64,000 bases of DNA from Saccharofermentans sp. (GCA_024692235.1 JAILMW010000022.1:1-64000); one strand, 5' to 3'; numbered from the stretch's first letter, positions 1 to 8,692 are shown. A program made the numbers and translations. Notes: generated by a model not told the origin, from the letters alone.

Positions 1-375
1 ATCAGGTGTATTGCTGCATGTAACGCTGTAAACGTTATCGAGTGACTGAACATCAAGCTCTGTTAAACCGGATACGTTACAGATGCGGATGTAATTAAGT
101 CCGAAAAGATAATCGATACCCGTAAGCTCTCCTGAGAAATCGTCCCAATCACCGTCGATGCTGAGATCCGTGAATGTTTCGATCTCGTTATAGGTGAGTG
201 ATCCGTCCCTGTCCCTGTCGACCTGTTCAGAGATAATAGCCCTGAAATCAGGATTGGGGAAATACTGTTCCGAGATGGCAATCTCGTTGTTGTCTGCGAA
301 TACGGTTCCTGAAAAAATGGAAACTGAAATCGCAAGACTTGTTGCCACACTAATTGCTTGTGCGAACTTTTTCAT
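1..375 (-). CDS. Secreted EF-hand/LRR-like surface protein, N-terminal part
   Basis: The N-terminal 125 residues are in the window and the gene runs off its left edge. It opens with a classic signal peptide (MKKFAQAISVATSLAISVSI, cleavage probably after TVFA near residue 27), so the product is exported. Residues 53-64 form a textbook EF-hand calcium loop (DxDxDGxLxxxE). The run FPNPDFRAIISEQ before it resembles the N-terminal module that precedes leucine-rich repeats in many clostridial surface proteins, and the residues after it (GLNYIRICNVSGLTELDV) already look LRR-like. AGGAGG lies seven bases before the ATG. The repeat number and cell-wall anchor cannot be seen. Export and calcium binding are well supported; a role in adhesion is only inferred. 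Confidence 0.8.
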   Translation of the reverse strand, partial: MKKFAQAISVATSLAISVSIFSGTVFADNNEIAISEQYFPNPDFRAIISEQVDRDRDGSLTYNEIETFTDLSIDGDWDDFSGELTGIDYLFGLNYIRICNVSGLTELDVQSLDNVYSVTCSNTPD

Positions 376-408
376 TTTCGTCCTCCTAATACACATGGAA
401 TGCAGAGG

Positions 409-437
409 ATTATAGTCTGTTCACAATTCGTTCACAA
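409..437 (-). promoter_or_regulatory. Promoter of the EF-hand surface protein
   Basis: On the minus strand TTGTGA (432-437) and TATAAT (409-414) are separated by exactly 17 bases. The predicted start lies about 30 bases before the ribosome site of the secreted protein gene. Confidence 0.65.
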
Positions 438-527
438 GTAGTTAACGAACGTTCAATAGGAAACTTCAATTATTTCCTGTGAAAAATCAAAAATCACAGA
501 CTGAGTGTTTGAGCGTAATTTCCGGCA

Positions 528-560
528 TAACAAAAGGCCCCGAGTTCAACTCGGAGCCTT
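528..560 (-). terminator. Rho-independent terminator after the cupin-ligase gene
   Basis: The arms AAGGCTCCGAGTT and AACTCGGGGCCTT, read on the minus strand, pair with one mismatch and are followed by TTTTGTT. The hairpin lies 25 bases past the stop codon of the upstream ligase gene. Confidence 0.8.
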
Positions 561-584
561 GAGCAAAAACCGTTGTTTACCGGA

Positions 585-2945
585 TCAGTTCTTCTTGTTA
601 TCGTTGGACCTGATCTCGGTTCTCCTGATCTTTCCGCTTATTGTCTTGGGAAGCTCAGTTACAAACTCAACAACACGAGGATACTTATAAGGAGCGGTCT
701 TCTCCTTAACGTAATCCTGGATCTCTTTCTTAAGTTCCTCGGAAGGTTCAGCCTTGCCGGGAACGAGTACGATTGTTGCCTTTACAACTATACCTCTTAC
801 ACCCTGAGGGTCGGGAGTACCTGTAACGGCACACTCGAGAACATAAGGAAGCTCCATGATGACGCTCTCGATCTCGAAAGGTCCGATACGGTAACCGGAA
901 GACTTGATAACGTCGTCGATACGTCCGACATACCAGATGTAGCCGTCCTCATCTCTCCAAGCCGTATCACCCGTGTGATAGAAGCCGTCATGCCATGCTT
1001 CGTTGGTCTTTTCTTCGTCCTTGTAGTAGCAGAGGAAGAGTCCGTTAGGAGCGCCCTTATCAGTCTTGATGCAGATCTCGCCTGTCTCACCGGGCTTGCA
1101 GTCCTTGCCGTTCTCATCGAGTACATGTACATCGTAGAGAGGGTTGGGCTTACCCATGGAGCCGAGCCTTATGGAAGAACCCACAAGGTTAGCGATGGCA
1201 AGAGTAGTCTCTGTCTGGCCAAAGCCCTCCATGAGACGGATACCGGTTGCCTTCATGAACTGGTTGAACACCTCAGGGTTCAATGCCTCACCCGCAACTG
1301 TAGCGTACTTAAGGGAAGAGAGGTCATACTTGGACAGATCTTCCTTTACGAAGAAACGGAACATCGTAGGCGGAGCACAGAATGTTGTTATGTTGTACTT
1401 AGCGAACATGGGAAGGATCTCATTTGCATGGAACCTGTCGAAGTCGAAAGTAAATGTAGGTGCCTCGCAGAGCCACTGTCCGTAGAGCTTACCCCAGAGA
1501 GCCTTACCCCAGCCCGTATCGGAGATAGTGAAGTGAAGACCGTTGGGATCTACGTTGTGCCAGTACTTAGCGGTAGTGAAGTGACCGAGAGCATATCTGT
1601 AGGAATGAAGTACCATCTTGGGATAGCCGGTTGTTCCTGAAGAGAAGAACATGACCATGGGATCGTCACCGCATGCAGCGTCTTCGGGTCTTTCGAATAC
1701 ATCGGAGAATGACTCATATTCTTTGTTGAAATCGTGCCAGCCTTCGCGGCAGCCGTTTACCATTACGAAAGTATCCATTGTCTCGCACTTCTGTGCAGCC
1801 TTGTATGCTTCGTCAGCTGTCTCGCCGTCAGCAGTGCAGACGATACCCTTACATCCTGCAGCCTTAAAACGATAATCGAAATCGTGTTCACGAAGAAGGT
1901 TGGTAGCAGGTATAGCGATAGCACCGATCTTGTGAAGAGCGAGCATCGAGAACCAGAACTGGTAGTGACGCTTCAATACGAGCATCACCTTATCGCCCTT
2001 CTTGATGCCGAGGGACTTAAAGTAGTTTGCAGTCTTGTTGGAATACTTCTTCATCTCTTCGAAAGTGAAGCGATGGTCAGTAACGCAGTCCTTGTTGACC
2101 CACATCATGGCAGTCTTATCGGGATCCTTATCAGCGATCGCATCTACGCAGTCGAAAGCGAAGTTGAACTTCTTAACTTCATCCTCAACGAATTCGATCT
2201 TGGAGAGGATGCCCTGCTCGTTAAGCTCTGTCTTTACGTACTTCTCGTATACAGGATCCTTAAGCTCTGCAAGATCTACGTTAGTAACGTTGTCTGCTCT
2301 GTATTCTGTCTTGAATGTAGACTTATATGTCTCTCCCTTAGACCATGCCTCGGGATTTAAGATGATGGCATAGAATTCACAGTCCTCGCCGCCGATAGCG
2401 AACTCACCGTGAGGCGTTGAAGAATCGAAAAAGATGGAATCGCCGGGATTTAAGATCTCGACTGCATCGCCGATCATTACCTTGAGGGTACCTCTTACGA
2501 CGATGTTCATCTCCTGGCCTACGTGTGTAACGAGCTCGTAGGGAGGGTTGAGTGCTTCATCGGAATAAGGGATTATTACTCTGAAAGGCTCGGCAAGCTT
2601 ACTCTTGAATCTTGAACCGAGTCTTAAGTACTTGTAGCCTTCTCTTCTTGCGATGGGACGGCCTTCGCCCTTTCTTGTTACCGCATATGTAGTAAGAGCG
2701 GGAGCGGAACCTTCCATAAGTTCCGAGATCTCAACACCGGCTACATTGGCGAGCTTATATACGAAGGTAAAGTTGAAGTCCTTCTCTCCGTTCTCGTACT
2801 TCTTGTACTCTTCAGCGGAGATGCCGACCTTCTCGGCCATCTCTTCCTCTGTGAGGTTCATGTCGAGACGGATACCTCTTACTCGATCTGCCACCTCGCG
2901 GATCTTCTCGTCTACCTGTCCGTTAAGATTTAAATTCTCTGCCAT
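585..2945 (-). CDS. HTH-cupin-acyl-CoA synthetase (AMP-forming), T-box controlled
   Basis: This 786-residue protein joins three parts. An XRE-like helix-turn-helix spans about residues 15-77, a cupin about 115-200 (HVGQEMNIVVRG, NPGD, DSSTPHGEF), and an ANL-superfamily acyl-CoA ligase about 265-780. The ligase has the ATP loop FFSSGTTGYPK (433-443), the hinge motif GRIDDVIKSSGYRIGP and the C-terminal lysine in PKTISGKIRR. It resembles the medium-chain ACSM-type branch, which turns a carboxylic acid, ATP and CoA into acyl-CoA, AMP and PPi. There is no signal peptide, so it should be cytosolic. A good ribosome site (AAAGGAG) precedes the ATG. The only upstream control element is a T-box, so the enzyme should be made when an amino acid, probably isoleucine, is short. 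A branched-chain acid such as 2-methylbutyrate is therefore a reasonable substrate guess, but specificity cannot be read here. Confidence 0.85.
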   Translation of the reverse strand: MAENLNLNGQVDEKIREVADRVRGIRLDMNLTEEEMAEKVGISAEEYKKYENGEKDFNFTFVYKLANVAGVEISELMEGSAPALTTYAVTRKGEGRPIARREGYKYLRLGSRFKSKLAEPFRVIIPYSDEALNPPYELVTHVGQEMNIVVRGTLKVMIGDAVEILNPGDSIFFDSSTPHGEFAIGGEDCEFYAIILNPEAWSKGETYKSTFKTEYRADNVTNVDLAELKDPVYEKYVKTELNEQGILSKIEFVEDEVKKFNFAFDCVDAIADKDPDKTAMMWVNKDCVTDHRFTFEEMKKYSNKTANYFKSLGIKKGDKVMLVLKRHYQFWFSMLALHKIGAIAIPATNLLREHDFDYRFKAAGCKGIVCTADGETADEAYKAAQKCETMDTFVMVNGCREGWHDFNKEYESFSDVFERPEDAACGDDPMVMFFSSGTTGYPKMVLHSYRYALGHFTTAKYWHNVDPNGLHFTISDTGWGKALWGKLYGQWLCEAPTFTFDFDRFHANEILPMFAKYNITTFCAPPTMFRFFVKEDLSKYDLSSLKYATVAGEALNPEVFNQFMKATGIRLMEGFGQTETTLAIANLVGSSIRLGSMGKPNPLYDVHVLDENGKDCKPGETGEICIKTDKGAPNGLFLCYYKDEEKTNEAWHDGFYHTGDTAWRDEDGYIWYVGRIDDVIKSSGYRIGPFEIESVIMELPYVLECAVTGTPDPQGVRGIVVKATIVLVPGKAEPSEELKKEIQDYVKEKTAPYKYPRVVEFVTELPKTISGKIRRTEIRSNDNKKN

Positions 2946-3004
2946 AGTTCTTCTCCTTTGTTAATTCTCTTTGCCCTTTAAGTGCCTGAGTGATTTGCTG
3001 CAAT

Positions 3005-3288
3005 AAAAAACGCCCCAAGTCTTCCTATGAAGATCTTGAGACGGACATTATCCGCGGTACCACTCAACTTGTATATCAAAAGATATACCGCTTAATGGGC
3101 TCTGACAAACCCCTTGCCTTAACGCGGCTGCCTTCGGGTACAGTCTACTGAGCACGAAGCCTTTGGGTGTACCGGCTCGGAAGCGATAGTCTTATTGATA
3201 CTCTTGGTTGTCGGTTCTCAGCTTACCCGACTCTCTGTGAACCCGAACTTATCGGACCTCTTCGTCATAGCCTTTACTATATTGAAAC
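3005..3288 (-). promoter_or_regulatory. T-box riboswitch leader, probable isoleucine specifier
   Basis: On the minus strand the leader carries the T-box signature GTGGTACCGCGG (around 3052-3064). An intrinsic terminator follows at 3005-3043: the arms around CAAGATCTTC and GAAGACTTGG, then TTTTTT. Upstream, Stem I has the kink-turn bases (CTATGAC and TTCCGAGCC), the GAAGAGG side of the specifier loop, and the apical CAGAGAG and GCTGAGA motifs. Lining up the specifier loop as GAC-U-AUC-G, by analogy with known GAA-N-codon loops, gives AUC (Ile). The acceptor-pairing bulge UGGU fits a tRNA with discriminator A, as tRNA-Ile has. The T-box class is certain; the amino acid is an inference. The next gene, about 60 bases on, is the acyl-CoA ligase. 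Confidence 0.9.
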
Positions 3289-3295
3289 AATGTAG

Positions 3296-3324
3296 AGAAT
3301 AATCCCACTATTTGCAATTGTCAA
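3296..3324 (-). promoter_or_regulatory. Promoter of the T-box transcript
   Basis: A consensus TTGACA (3319-3324) is followed after exactly 17 bases by TATTCT (3296-3301) on the minus strand. Transcription would start just upstream of the T-box Stem I. Confidence 0.85.
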
Positions 3325-3475
3325 CAGTGTTTTTTACACCCGTTAATAGTTTGTTCACAATAAAATTGTTTTTTGAGGGCTTTTGTTTACATTAATCCCG
3401 TATAAAATGCGCTTCAAAGACTTTAAAATATAGACACTAGTAATTATGCAGATTAAATCCCGGGAGGGTTAGGTT

Positions 3476-4456
3476 ATGTATTTGAAGTATTTGGTGACAG
3501 GTGCCACAGGGCCTGTAGGAAGATTGGTTACGGATCTTCTCGTAGAAAACGGAAACTCGGTCAGAGTGCTCGTACCCGCAGGTACTGATACTACCGATTT
3601 TGAGAACAAAGGAGTGGAAGTCAGTGAAGGCCTTATCACGGATAAGGATTCCATGAAGGATTTTTTCAATGTGGATGATCCCAGGCATTCGTGCCTCATC
3701 CATACGGAGGAGATCTGCTCTATCTCCGAGAAGGTAAATATGGAGATGAGAAGAGTCAACTTCACAGGTACCCAGAATATCGTTGATACCTGTCTTAAGA
3801 CGAAGATCGGAAGACTGGTATTCTTAGGTTCCGCATATGCGCTTAACCCCGGATCGAGCCTTGAGAACTCGGTCATACATTTTGACAGAAGAGCAGTAGA
3901 AGGCGAATATGCCAAGACAAAGGCTGAGGCAGGCGAGTACATCATCGAGAAGATGTCCCTCAATAAGCTCAATGCCGTAATGCTCCTTCCTACATTCATT
4001 ATAGGTCCCGGCTTCAAGGAGGATTCCCCTATCGGTCAGATCCTCAAGGGATACCTTGAGAAGGGTATAGCTACCGTAGACGGCGGTCACGCTTTCGTAG
4101 ATGTAAGAGACGTGGCAATGGCACTGCTTGCAATCTCAGAGAACGGTCAGATAGGCGCGTCCTATGTTCTTAACGGCGAATACAAGTCCACGGAGGAGTT
4201 CTTCCAGTCCGTTAAGGAGATCAGCGGCAGTACCGTTGATGTAAAGAAAATGCCTAAGTGGATGATGGGTAAGTCCATGGGTAAGTTCGTAGATACTTAC
4301 TACAGAGTGACCAAGAAGGACAATCCCAAGGAAGTCTATGCACTCTTCAGGAACAATCCCAATGCAAATTTCTCGAGTAACATGGAGGAGATGATCCCCG
4401 ATCTTCAGATCACCAGTGTATACGATTCCCTCGCTGCTACTCTTAATGATCAGTAA
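3476..4456 (+). CDS. NAD(P)-dependent epimerase/dehydratase (extended SDR)
   Basis: A 326-residue extended short-chain dehydrogenase/reductase. The dinucleotide-binding loop GATGPVG is at residues 9-15, the mid motif FLGSAYA carries the serine region, and the catalytic pair is in YAKTK (Tyr-x-x-x-Lys, about residues 144-148). It is followed by LLPTFIIGPG, a typical nucleotide-sugar epimerase or flavonol-reductase-like stretch. The start is set by GGGAGGG eight bases upstream. A TATAAA box at about 3402-3407 may be its -10. It stands alone between the divergent T-box gene and maf, with its own terminator. The substrate is unknown: members act on NDP-sugars, steroids or other aldehydes and ketones. 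Confidence 0.8.
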   Translation: MYLKYLVTGATGPVGRLVTDLLVENGNSVRVLVPAGTDTTDFENKGVEVSEGLITDKDSMKDFFNVDDPRHSCLIHTEEICSISEKVNMEMRRVNFTGTQNIVDTCLKTKIGRLVFLGSAYALNPGSSLENSVIHFDRRAVEGEYAKTKAEAGEYIIEKMSLNKLNAVMLLPTFIIGPGFKEDSPIGQILKGYLEKGIATVDGGHAFVDVRDVAMALLAISENGQIGASYVLNGEYKSTEEFFQSVKEISGSTVDVKKMPKWMMGKSMGKFVDTYYRVTKKDNPKEVYALFRNNPNANFSSNMEEMIPDLQITSVYDSLAATLNDQ

Positions 4457-4488
4457 AGCCTTTATATAACTCTTATAATCTTTCTCGC

Positions 4489-4523
4489 AAATGCCCGGCT
4501 TCTAAGTCGGGCATTTGTGTTTT
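4489..4523 (+). terminator. Terminator after the SDR gene
   Basis: AAATGCCCGGCTT and AAGTCGGGCATTT form a strong hairpin followed by GTGTTTT. The following gene, maf, starts only 34 bases later. Confidence 0.8.
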
Positions 4524-4556
4524 ATAATGTTTGTGTTTACAAGGGAGAAAGAATAT

Positions 4557-5153
4557 ATGCATATCATCCTGGCAAGTAAGTCCCCGAGAAGGCGCGAACT
4601 CATGCGCCTTATAACAGACGATTTTGAAGTTATCACCAAAGAAGTTGACGAGAGAGCCATAGAAGAGAGCCTTAAGGGAGAAGGTGCCTCCAAGGTCTCG
4701 CTTTATATTGCCAAGGCCAAGGCGGAAGCTGTCTTCAACAGCCTTTCGAAGGAACAAAGGGAAGAGTGCATAACGGTAGCGGCGGATACTTCCGTCATCT
4801 CGGAGGGCAGGATCTTAGGTAAGCCTGCCGATAAAAAAGAAGCAAGGGATACGCTTTACTCCCTGTCGGGTAAGAGGCACAGCGTCGTTACAGGAGTATG
4901 GATCATGAGAGGTAATGTCTCAAAAGGATTCTGCGAGGAGACGTTCGTGGAGTTCTGTGATCTTGATGACTTTCAGAAGAAGACCATAGAATCGTACGTG
5001 GATTCTTCCGACCCATATGATAAGGCGGGCTCCTACGGCATACAAAGCGGCGGAGCGCTTCTGGTAAAGAAAGTAGACGGCGATTACTTTAACGTAGTCG
5101 GACTTCCTGTTATGGCTCTGTCAAGAGAACTGGGATCATTGGAGAGATCTTAA
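4557..5153 (+). CDS. maf: Maf family nucleotide pyrophosphatase
   Basis: A 198-residue Maf/YhdE-type protein that hydrolyses non-canonical or damaged nucleoside triphosphates (dTTP/UTP-type) to the monophosphate and PPi. The N-terminal signature ILASKSPRRRELM, the acidic motifs EVDER and VAADTSV, LGKP, and the late motif DPYDKAGSYGIQ all match the family, and the length is normal. The ATG at 4557 is chosen because it gives the family start (MHIILASKSPRR) and AAGGGAG sits ten bases upstream. It follows the terminator of the SDR gene, so it probably has its own promoter. Confidence 0.93.
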   Translation: MHIILASKSPRRRELMRLITDDFEVITKEVDERAIEESLKGEGASKVSLYIAKAKAEAVFNSLSKEQREECITVAADTSVISEGRILGKPADKKEARDTLYSLSGKRHSVVTGVWIMRGNVSKGFCEETFVEFCDLDDFQKKTIESYVDSSDPYDKAGSYGIQSGGALLVKKVDGDYFNVVGLPVMALSRELGSLERS

Positions 5154-5162
5154 GGTCCGGGC

Positions 5163-7016
5163 TCAGTTTTGTACCTTCCGAAGAAAACTCATGACTTCTT
5201 CGTCCTTCATGGGATCGCACAGGAACTTACCCTGGAAATAAGTACATCCGAATTCAACAAGAGCCTTGTACTGCTCGGCGTTGCCTACGCCGGTAGCATC
5301 AACGGGGACATCGATCTCGTTAAGAAGAGAGATGATGGAATCCGTAAGAACTCTGGAAGAAGATCCGGCCTTGAGGTCAGAAGTGAAGTGACCGTCAAGC
5401 TTGATCATGGATATAGGAAGAAGAGGGATATTGTTAAGCGAAGAATAACCTCTTCCGAAGTTGTCGAGCGCCATGGTAACACCAAGATCCGAGAGCTTCT
5501 CCAAGATGGGTTGTACCAGAGGGAAATTAGACAGAAGACTCTCCTCAGGGATATCTACGATAACGTTCTTGAGATCACATCCTGATTCGCGGGCGATCTC
5601 GGAGAAGGAACTCTCGATATCTCCGTTACGAAGCTGTATAGAAGAGATATTTACCGTCATCGTAAGATCAGGGAATTCCTTATTGATCTCCTTGAGCTTC
5701 TCTAGCGCTGTCCTTATGGTATATTCGCCGATGTCGTAAATATGACCTGTTCTCTCGGCTGCAGCCAGGAACTCATAGTTGTTGATCATTCCGAATACGG
5801 AACTGTTCCATCTTACAAATGCCTCAAGTCCTGTTATCCTCTTATCCTTGTCGAACATGGGCTGATATACCATGTAGATCTCTTTATCTTCCATAGCCTT
5901 GGAGATGAATGCCTTGAGCTCATCTAAAGGCATGTTGTCAAGTCCGGCCGTTATGTCATAGCGGAAGGACTCATCGTATCTGTGATAATCCTCAGAAGAG
6001 AAGAATGCTTCGTGCATTGCAGTCTCCGCATTCTCCAGAAGGTCTCCGGGGAATCTCGCATCGTCAGGGTAGACTGAATATCCTGCTCTTACCTTGCTTA
6101 TGAGCTTACCGTTCTCGTCGCTTAAGGAATCCTCGGCTGCGAAGCAGAGACTGTCTATATAACCTTTAAGTTCGCTCTCGGTAAATGCTCTCTGAGTAAC
6201 TATAACGAACTCCGTGCCCGTTACGCGTCCTACCATGTCTGCGGGATCCGCACATTCCCTGAGTCTGTGAGCGATGCACTGTACGAACAGGTCGAAGGAT
6301 CTGTGTCCTATGCTCCTGTTGAAGTCGTTATTGAGCTCGGCCGACAGATAGATGACAGTCACGTTTGTGATCTGTTCCGAAGCGTCGGGCTCGGACTGAG
6401 AATAAGTGATCCTGTCCTCGATGAGCGTATCTATATGATCCATGAGCATCTCTCTGTCGGGGAGAGTCGTAAGAGTATCGATCCTGGGGGTCTTGCTCAT
6501 CTTGATGGTCTTTGTGACTGATTCCTTATCGGCGATGGAGGAATGCTTCACGATGAGGCTGGTCCTCTGTACCGCACGTTCCGTGATGGCGGCTGTCTCG
6601 CTCTCTATCCTTCGGTTCTGTTCCTCGTCTATCTTGAGACGTAAGAGGTTCATCTTTTCGGACACTCTGTGCGTAAAGACCTTAAGAGTTATGAGTATCA
6701 GTAAAGACGCAAGTGACAATCCGAGCAGATGAAGATATATGCTTGATCTGCCGGAATGATAGGTGTAAACGTACAAGATCAGCTGAAAGGAATTAAATAC
6801 CGTAGCAACGATAGAGCCCGCTCTTCCCAGAGTAAGGATAAGCAGGATGATCACTATAAGTGCCATTATCGAGGAGAATACCTTTACCGTAGCGGAAAAT
6901 GACCATATCTGTATCATCATCAATCCTATAAAGGAAAATGACAGAGAGATCAAGCTGAAAGCAAAGCTCGATTTATTTTTGCAGAATATATTACCGACAT
7001 CGTAATCCATATTCAT
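5163..7016 (-). CDS. Membrane GGDEF-EAL protein with degenerate active sites
   Basis: A 617-residue protein with four N-terminal membrane segments (about 17-38, 46-63, 68-86, 93-112), a short coiled linker, a GGDEF-like domain (about 180-345) and an EAL-like domain (about 365-615). The cyclase signature reads TGTEF at 266-270 instead of GGDEF, so diguanylate cyclase activity is unlikely. In the EAL half, EAL reads EAF (398-400), the metal-binding DD reads DN (518-519), and the AEGVE motif is ATGVG (574-578), losing two glutamates. N456 and K539 remain. It is more likely a c-di-GMP or protein-binding signalling platform than an enzyme. No Shine-Dalgarno sequence precedes the ATG at 7016, and the second ATG at 7010 is equally possible. 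Confidence 0.85.
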   Translation of the reverse strand: MNMDYDVGNIFCKNKSSFAFSLISLSFSFIGLMMIQIWSFSATVKVFSSIMALIVIILLILTLGRAGSIVATVFNSFQLILYVYTYHSGRSSIYLHLLGLSLASLLILITLKVFTHRVSEKMNLLRLKIDEEQNRRIESETAAITERAVQRTSLIVKHSSIADKESVTKTIKMSKTPRIDTLTTLPDREMLMDHIDTLIEDRITYSQSEPDASEQITNVTVIYLSAELNNDFNRSIGHRSFDLFVQCIAHRLRECADPADMVGRVTGTEFVIVTQRAFTESELKGYIDSLCFAAEDSLSDENGKLISKVRAGYSVYPDDARFPGDLLENAETAMHEAFFSSEDYHRYDESFRYDITAGLDNMPLDELKAFISKAMEDKEIYMVYQPMFDKDKRITGLEAFVRWNSSVFGMINNYEFLAAAERTGHIYDIGEYTIRTALEKLKEINKEFPDLTMTVNISSIQLRNGDIESSFSEIARESGCDLKNVIVDIPEESLLSNFPLVQPILEKLSDLGVTMALDNFGRGYSSLNNIPLLPISMIKLDGHFTSDLKAGSSSRVLTDSIISLLNEIDVPVDATGVGNAEQYKALVEFGCTYFQGKFLCDPMKDEEVMSFLRKVQN

Positions 7017-7061
7017 ATTATCTGATAATAGTTTGGCGTAAAGATGAACTAAAATAATCCA

Positions 7062-7745
7062 TTATATTAACGTTCTCCAATCTTCCAACGAATAATCGGA
7101 AGAATTGATCATCTCTTGCCATTGCCTCCCCTCTTTGCAACCTATGTCGTCATAGACTGCGCATATTCCGAAGCCGCCTTTCCTTGCGCCTTGTATGGCT
7201 GCGGGAACATCCTCGAATACAAGACATCTTGAAGCAGGCACGTTCAACTCTTCGGAAGCCTTGAGATATATGTCCGGCTCCGTCTTATTAACGGTGCCTT
7301 CGATATCCTCCAGTGTTATCAGTGTGTCTATAAGTTCCGTAACTTTATTTGCATCAAGTGCGGCCTTGGCATTAACGGAAGTAAGTGCCGTTGCACAGGC
7401 GATCTTAAGTCCCGCTTCCTTAGCTTCTCTTATATATCCGTACGAACCTTCCTTTAAGCGGACGTTGTCCTTATATTCGCCGAAGACCATCTCATTCCAG
7501 GTATCGACTACTTCGGAAGGAGTAAGAGGGATATTGTAGTTATCGACGGTATACCGAGCACCTTCATCGATAGATGCACTCTTCACATAATCCGTGTATT
7601 CGGGCGTGACTTCGTATCCGTAGCGGGCAAGAAACTTCCTGTCCACTTCGTACCATATCCTCATGGAATCCAATATGGTACCGTCGAGGTCCAGTATAAG
7701 GGCATCATACCTATCCCTGATCTCTGCTAACAAAGGTAACTTCAT
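7062..7745 (-). CDS. HAD hydrolase, beta-phosphoglucomutase/phosphatase type
   Basis: A 227-residue haloacid-dehalogenase superfamily protein, subfamily I with an alpha-helical cap. Motif I LILDLDGTILDS carries the Asp nucleophile and the +2 Asp, motif II is the ATALTS region, and motif IV is FEDVPAAIQGARKGG. This grouping includes sugar-phosphate phosphatases and beta-phosphoglucomutase; the exact substrate is open. It ends 45 bases before the start of the GGDEF-EAL gene on the same strand, so the two may share a transcript. There is no ribosome site. Instead a TATAAT box ends eight bases before the ATG, which suggests a leaderless mRNA. Confidence 0.85.
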   Translation of the reverse strand: MKLPLLAEIRDRYDALILDLDGTILDSMRIWYEVDRKFLARYGYEVTPEYTDYVKSASIDEGARYTVDNYNIPLTPSEVVDTWNEMVFGEYKDNVRLKEGSYGYIREAKEAGLKIACATALTSVNAKAALDANKVTELIDTLITLEDIEGTVNKTEPDIYLKASEELNVPASRCLVFEDVPAAIQGARKGGFGICAVYDDIGCKEGRQWQEMINSSDYSLEDWRTLI

Positions 7746-7753
7746 ACCGCAAT

Positions 7754-7782
7754 ATTATATATGTATTCTTCTTAAATGTAAT
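7754..7782 (-). promoter_or_regulatory. Promoter giving a leaderless HAD mRNA
   Basis: On the minus strand ATTACA (7777-7782), a 17-base spacer and TATAAT (7754-7759) precede the ATG by only eight bases. No Shine-Dalgarno sequence fits in between. Confidence 0.55.
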
Positions 7783-7849
7783 TGACAATATTATTTCAAT
7801 GTGAGCGTATAATTGAACTATATGTCACTTATACGGAGGGTTACATCTG

Positions 7850-8692
7850 ATGAAAGACGCAGAGCAGGAGAGAATAAAGTTCATAAGTGATTGTCTTACA
7901 TACGATACGCCCAGACTTGAAACTGAGAAGTACCCCGAGGATGCGGAAGTTACAACGGATTTCCCTTATGCGGAAGGTCTTACGATGGATCTTTATACCC
8001 CTTGTAATGCAAAAGAGGATGAGACCTTTCTTCTTATTCACGGCGGCGCATTCGTATACGGAAGCAAGGAGCTCGATAAATGCTTCGGCATGCACCTTGC
8101 GATCAGATCCGGCATAGGTGTCGCTAACATAAATTACACTCTTATGCCCGATACGGATCTTAAGGGGCAGTTGGAAGAGATATTCAAGGCGATCGAAATG
8201 CTGGCGCAAAAGGGTAAGAGAGAATTTCACACAATAGGAGACTCCGCGGGAGGCTACCTTGCTCTTATAACGGCCATCCTCATTAATTCAGAAGAAGCAC
8301 GCAAGGCCTGCGGTATAGAGCTTAAAGCGGACGTGAGAGCGCTAAGCGCCAACCTTATCTGCACTATGTATAAGACGCCGCAAGATACCTTCCCGGGGGT
8401 GTATTTCGACAAGAAAGGACATATGCCGCCCTTTGTCTACGACCTTTCGAAAGTACTTGAGAAAGATACATGTCCCCGAACGGTCATAGTCACGGGAGAT
8501 CTGGATTTTCTAAGGGAAGATAACAGGGAGCTTTACGGGATCATGAAGGAGAAGGGGATAGAAGTTAAGTTCTATGACGCCGTGTCTGAAGGAGACAGGA
8601 AGATGTATCACGTATATCCCATATCAAGTCCGACGTGGCCCGAAGGAAAACACGTGACAGATATGATAAGCGATAACGCTAACGGAAGATAA
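7850..8692 (+). CDS. Alpha/beta hydrolase, HSL-type esterase
   Basis: A 280-residue alpha/beta hydrolase. LLIHGGAFVYGS supplies the HGG oxyanion motif of the hormone-sensitive lipase family, and GDSAGGYLAL carries the nucleophilic serine. A late VTGDLDFLREDN supplies the acid, and the region of YHVYP holds the likely catalytic histidine. There is no signal peptide, so it is a cytosolic carboxylesterase or deacetylase of unknown substrate. ACGGAGGG precedes the ATG by nine bases, and TATAAT at 7808-7813 is a likely -10 box. It is monocistronic, with a terminator directly after it. Confidence 0.85.
   Translation: MKDAEQERIKFISDCLTYDTPRLETEKYPEDAEVTTDFPYAEGLTMDLYTPCNAKEDETFLLIHGGAFVYGSKELDKCFGMHLAIRSGIGVANINYTLMPDTDLKGQLEEIFKAIEMLAQKGKREFHTIGDSAGGYLALITAILINSEEARKACGIELKADVRALSANLICTMYKTPQDTFPGVYFDKKGHMPPFVYDLSKVLEKDTCPRTVIVTGDLDFLREDNRELYGIMKEKGIEVKFYDAVSEGDRKMYHVYPISSPTWPEGKHVTDMISDNANGR

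Noticed and set aside
573..1640. A long open frame opposite the cupin-ligase gene
   Set aside because: It has no ribosome site or family motifs and mirrors the codon pattern of the real gene, as do similar frames at 1734-2360, 35555-36418, 50362-51222 and 51595-52185.
3005..3288. Tyr (UAU) or Thr (ACU) as the T-box specifier
   Set aside because: Both need a shifted specifier loop. AUC gives the usual GAA-N-codon-purine spacing and agrees with the UGGU bulge, though a model fold should confirm.
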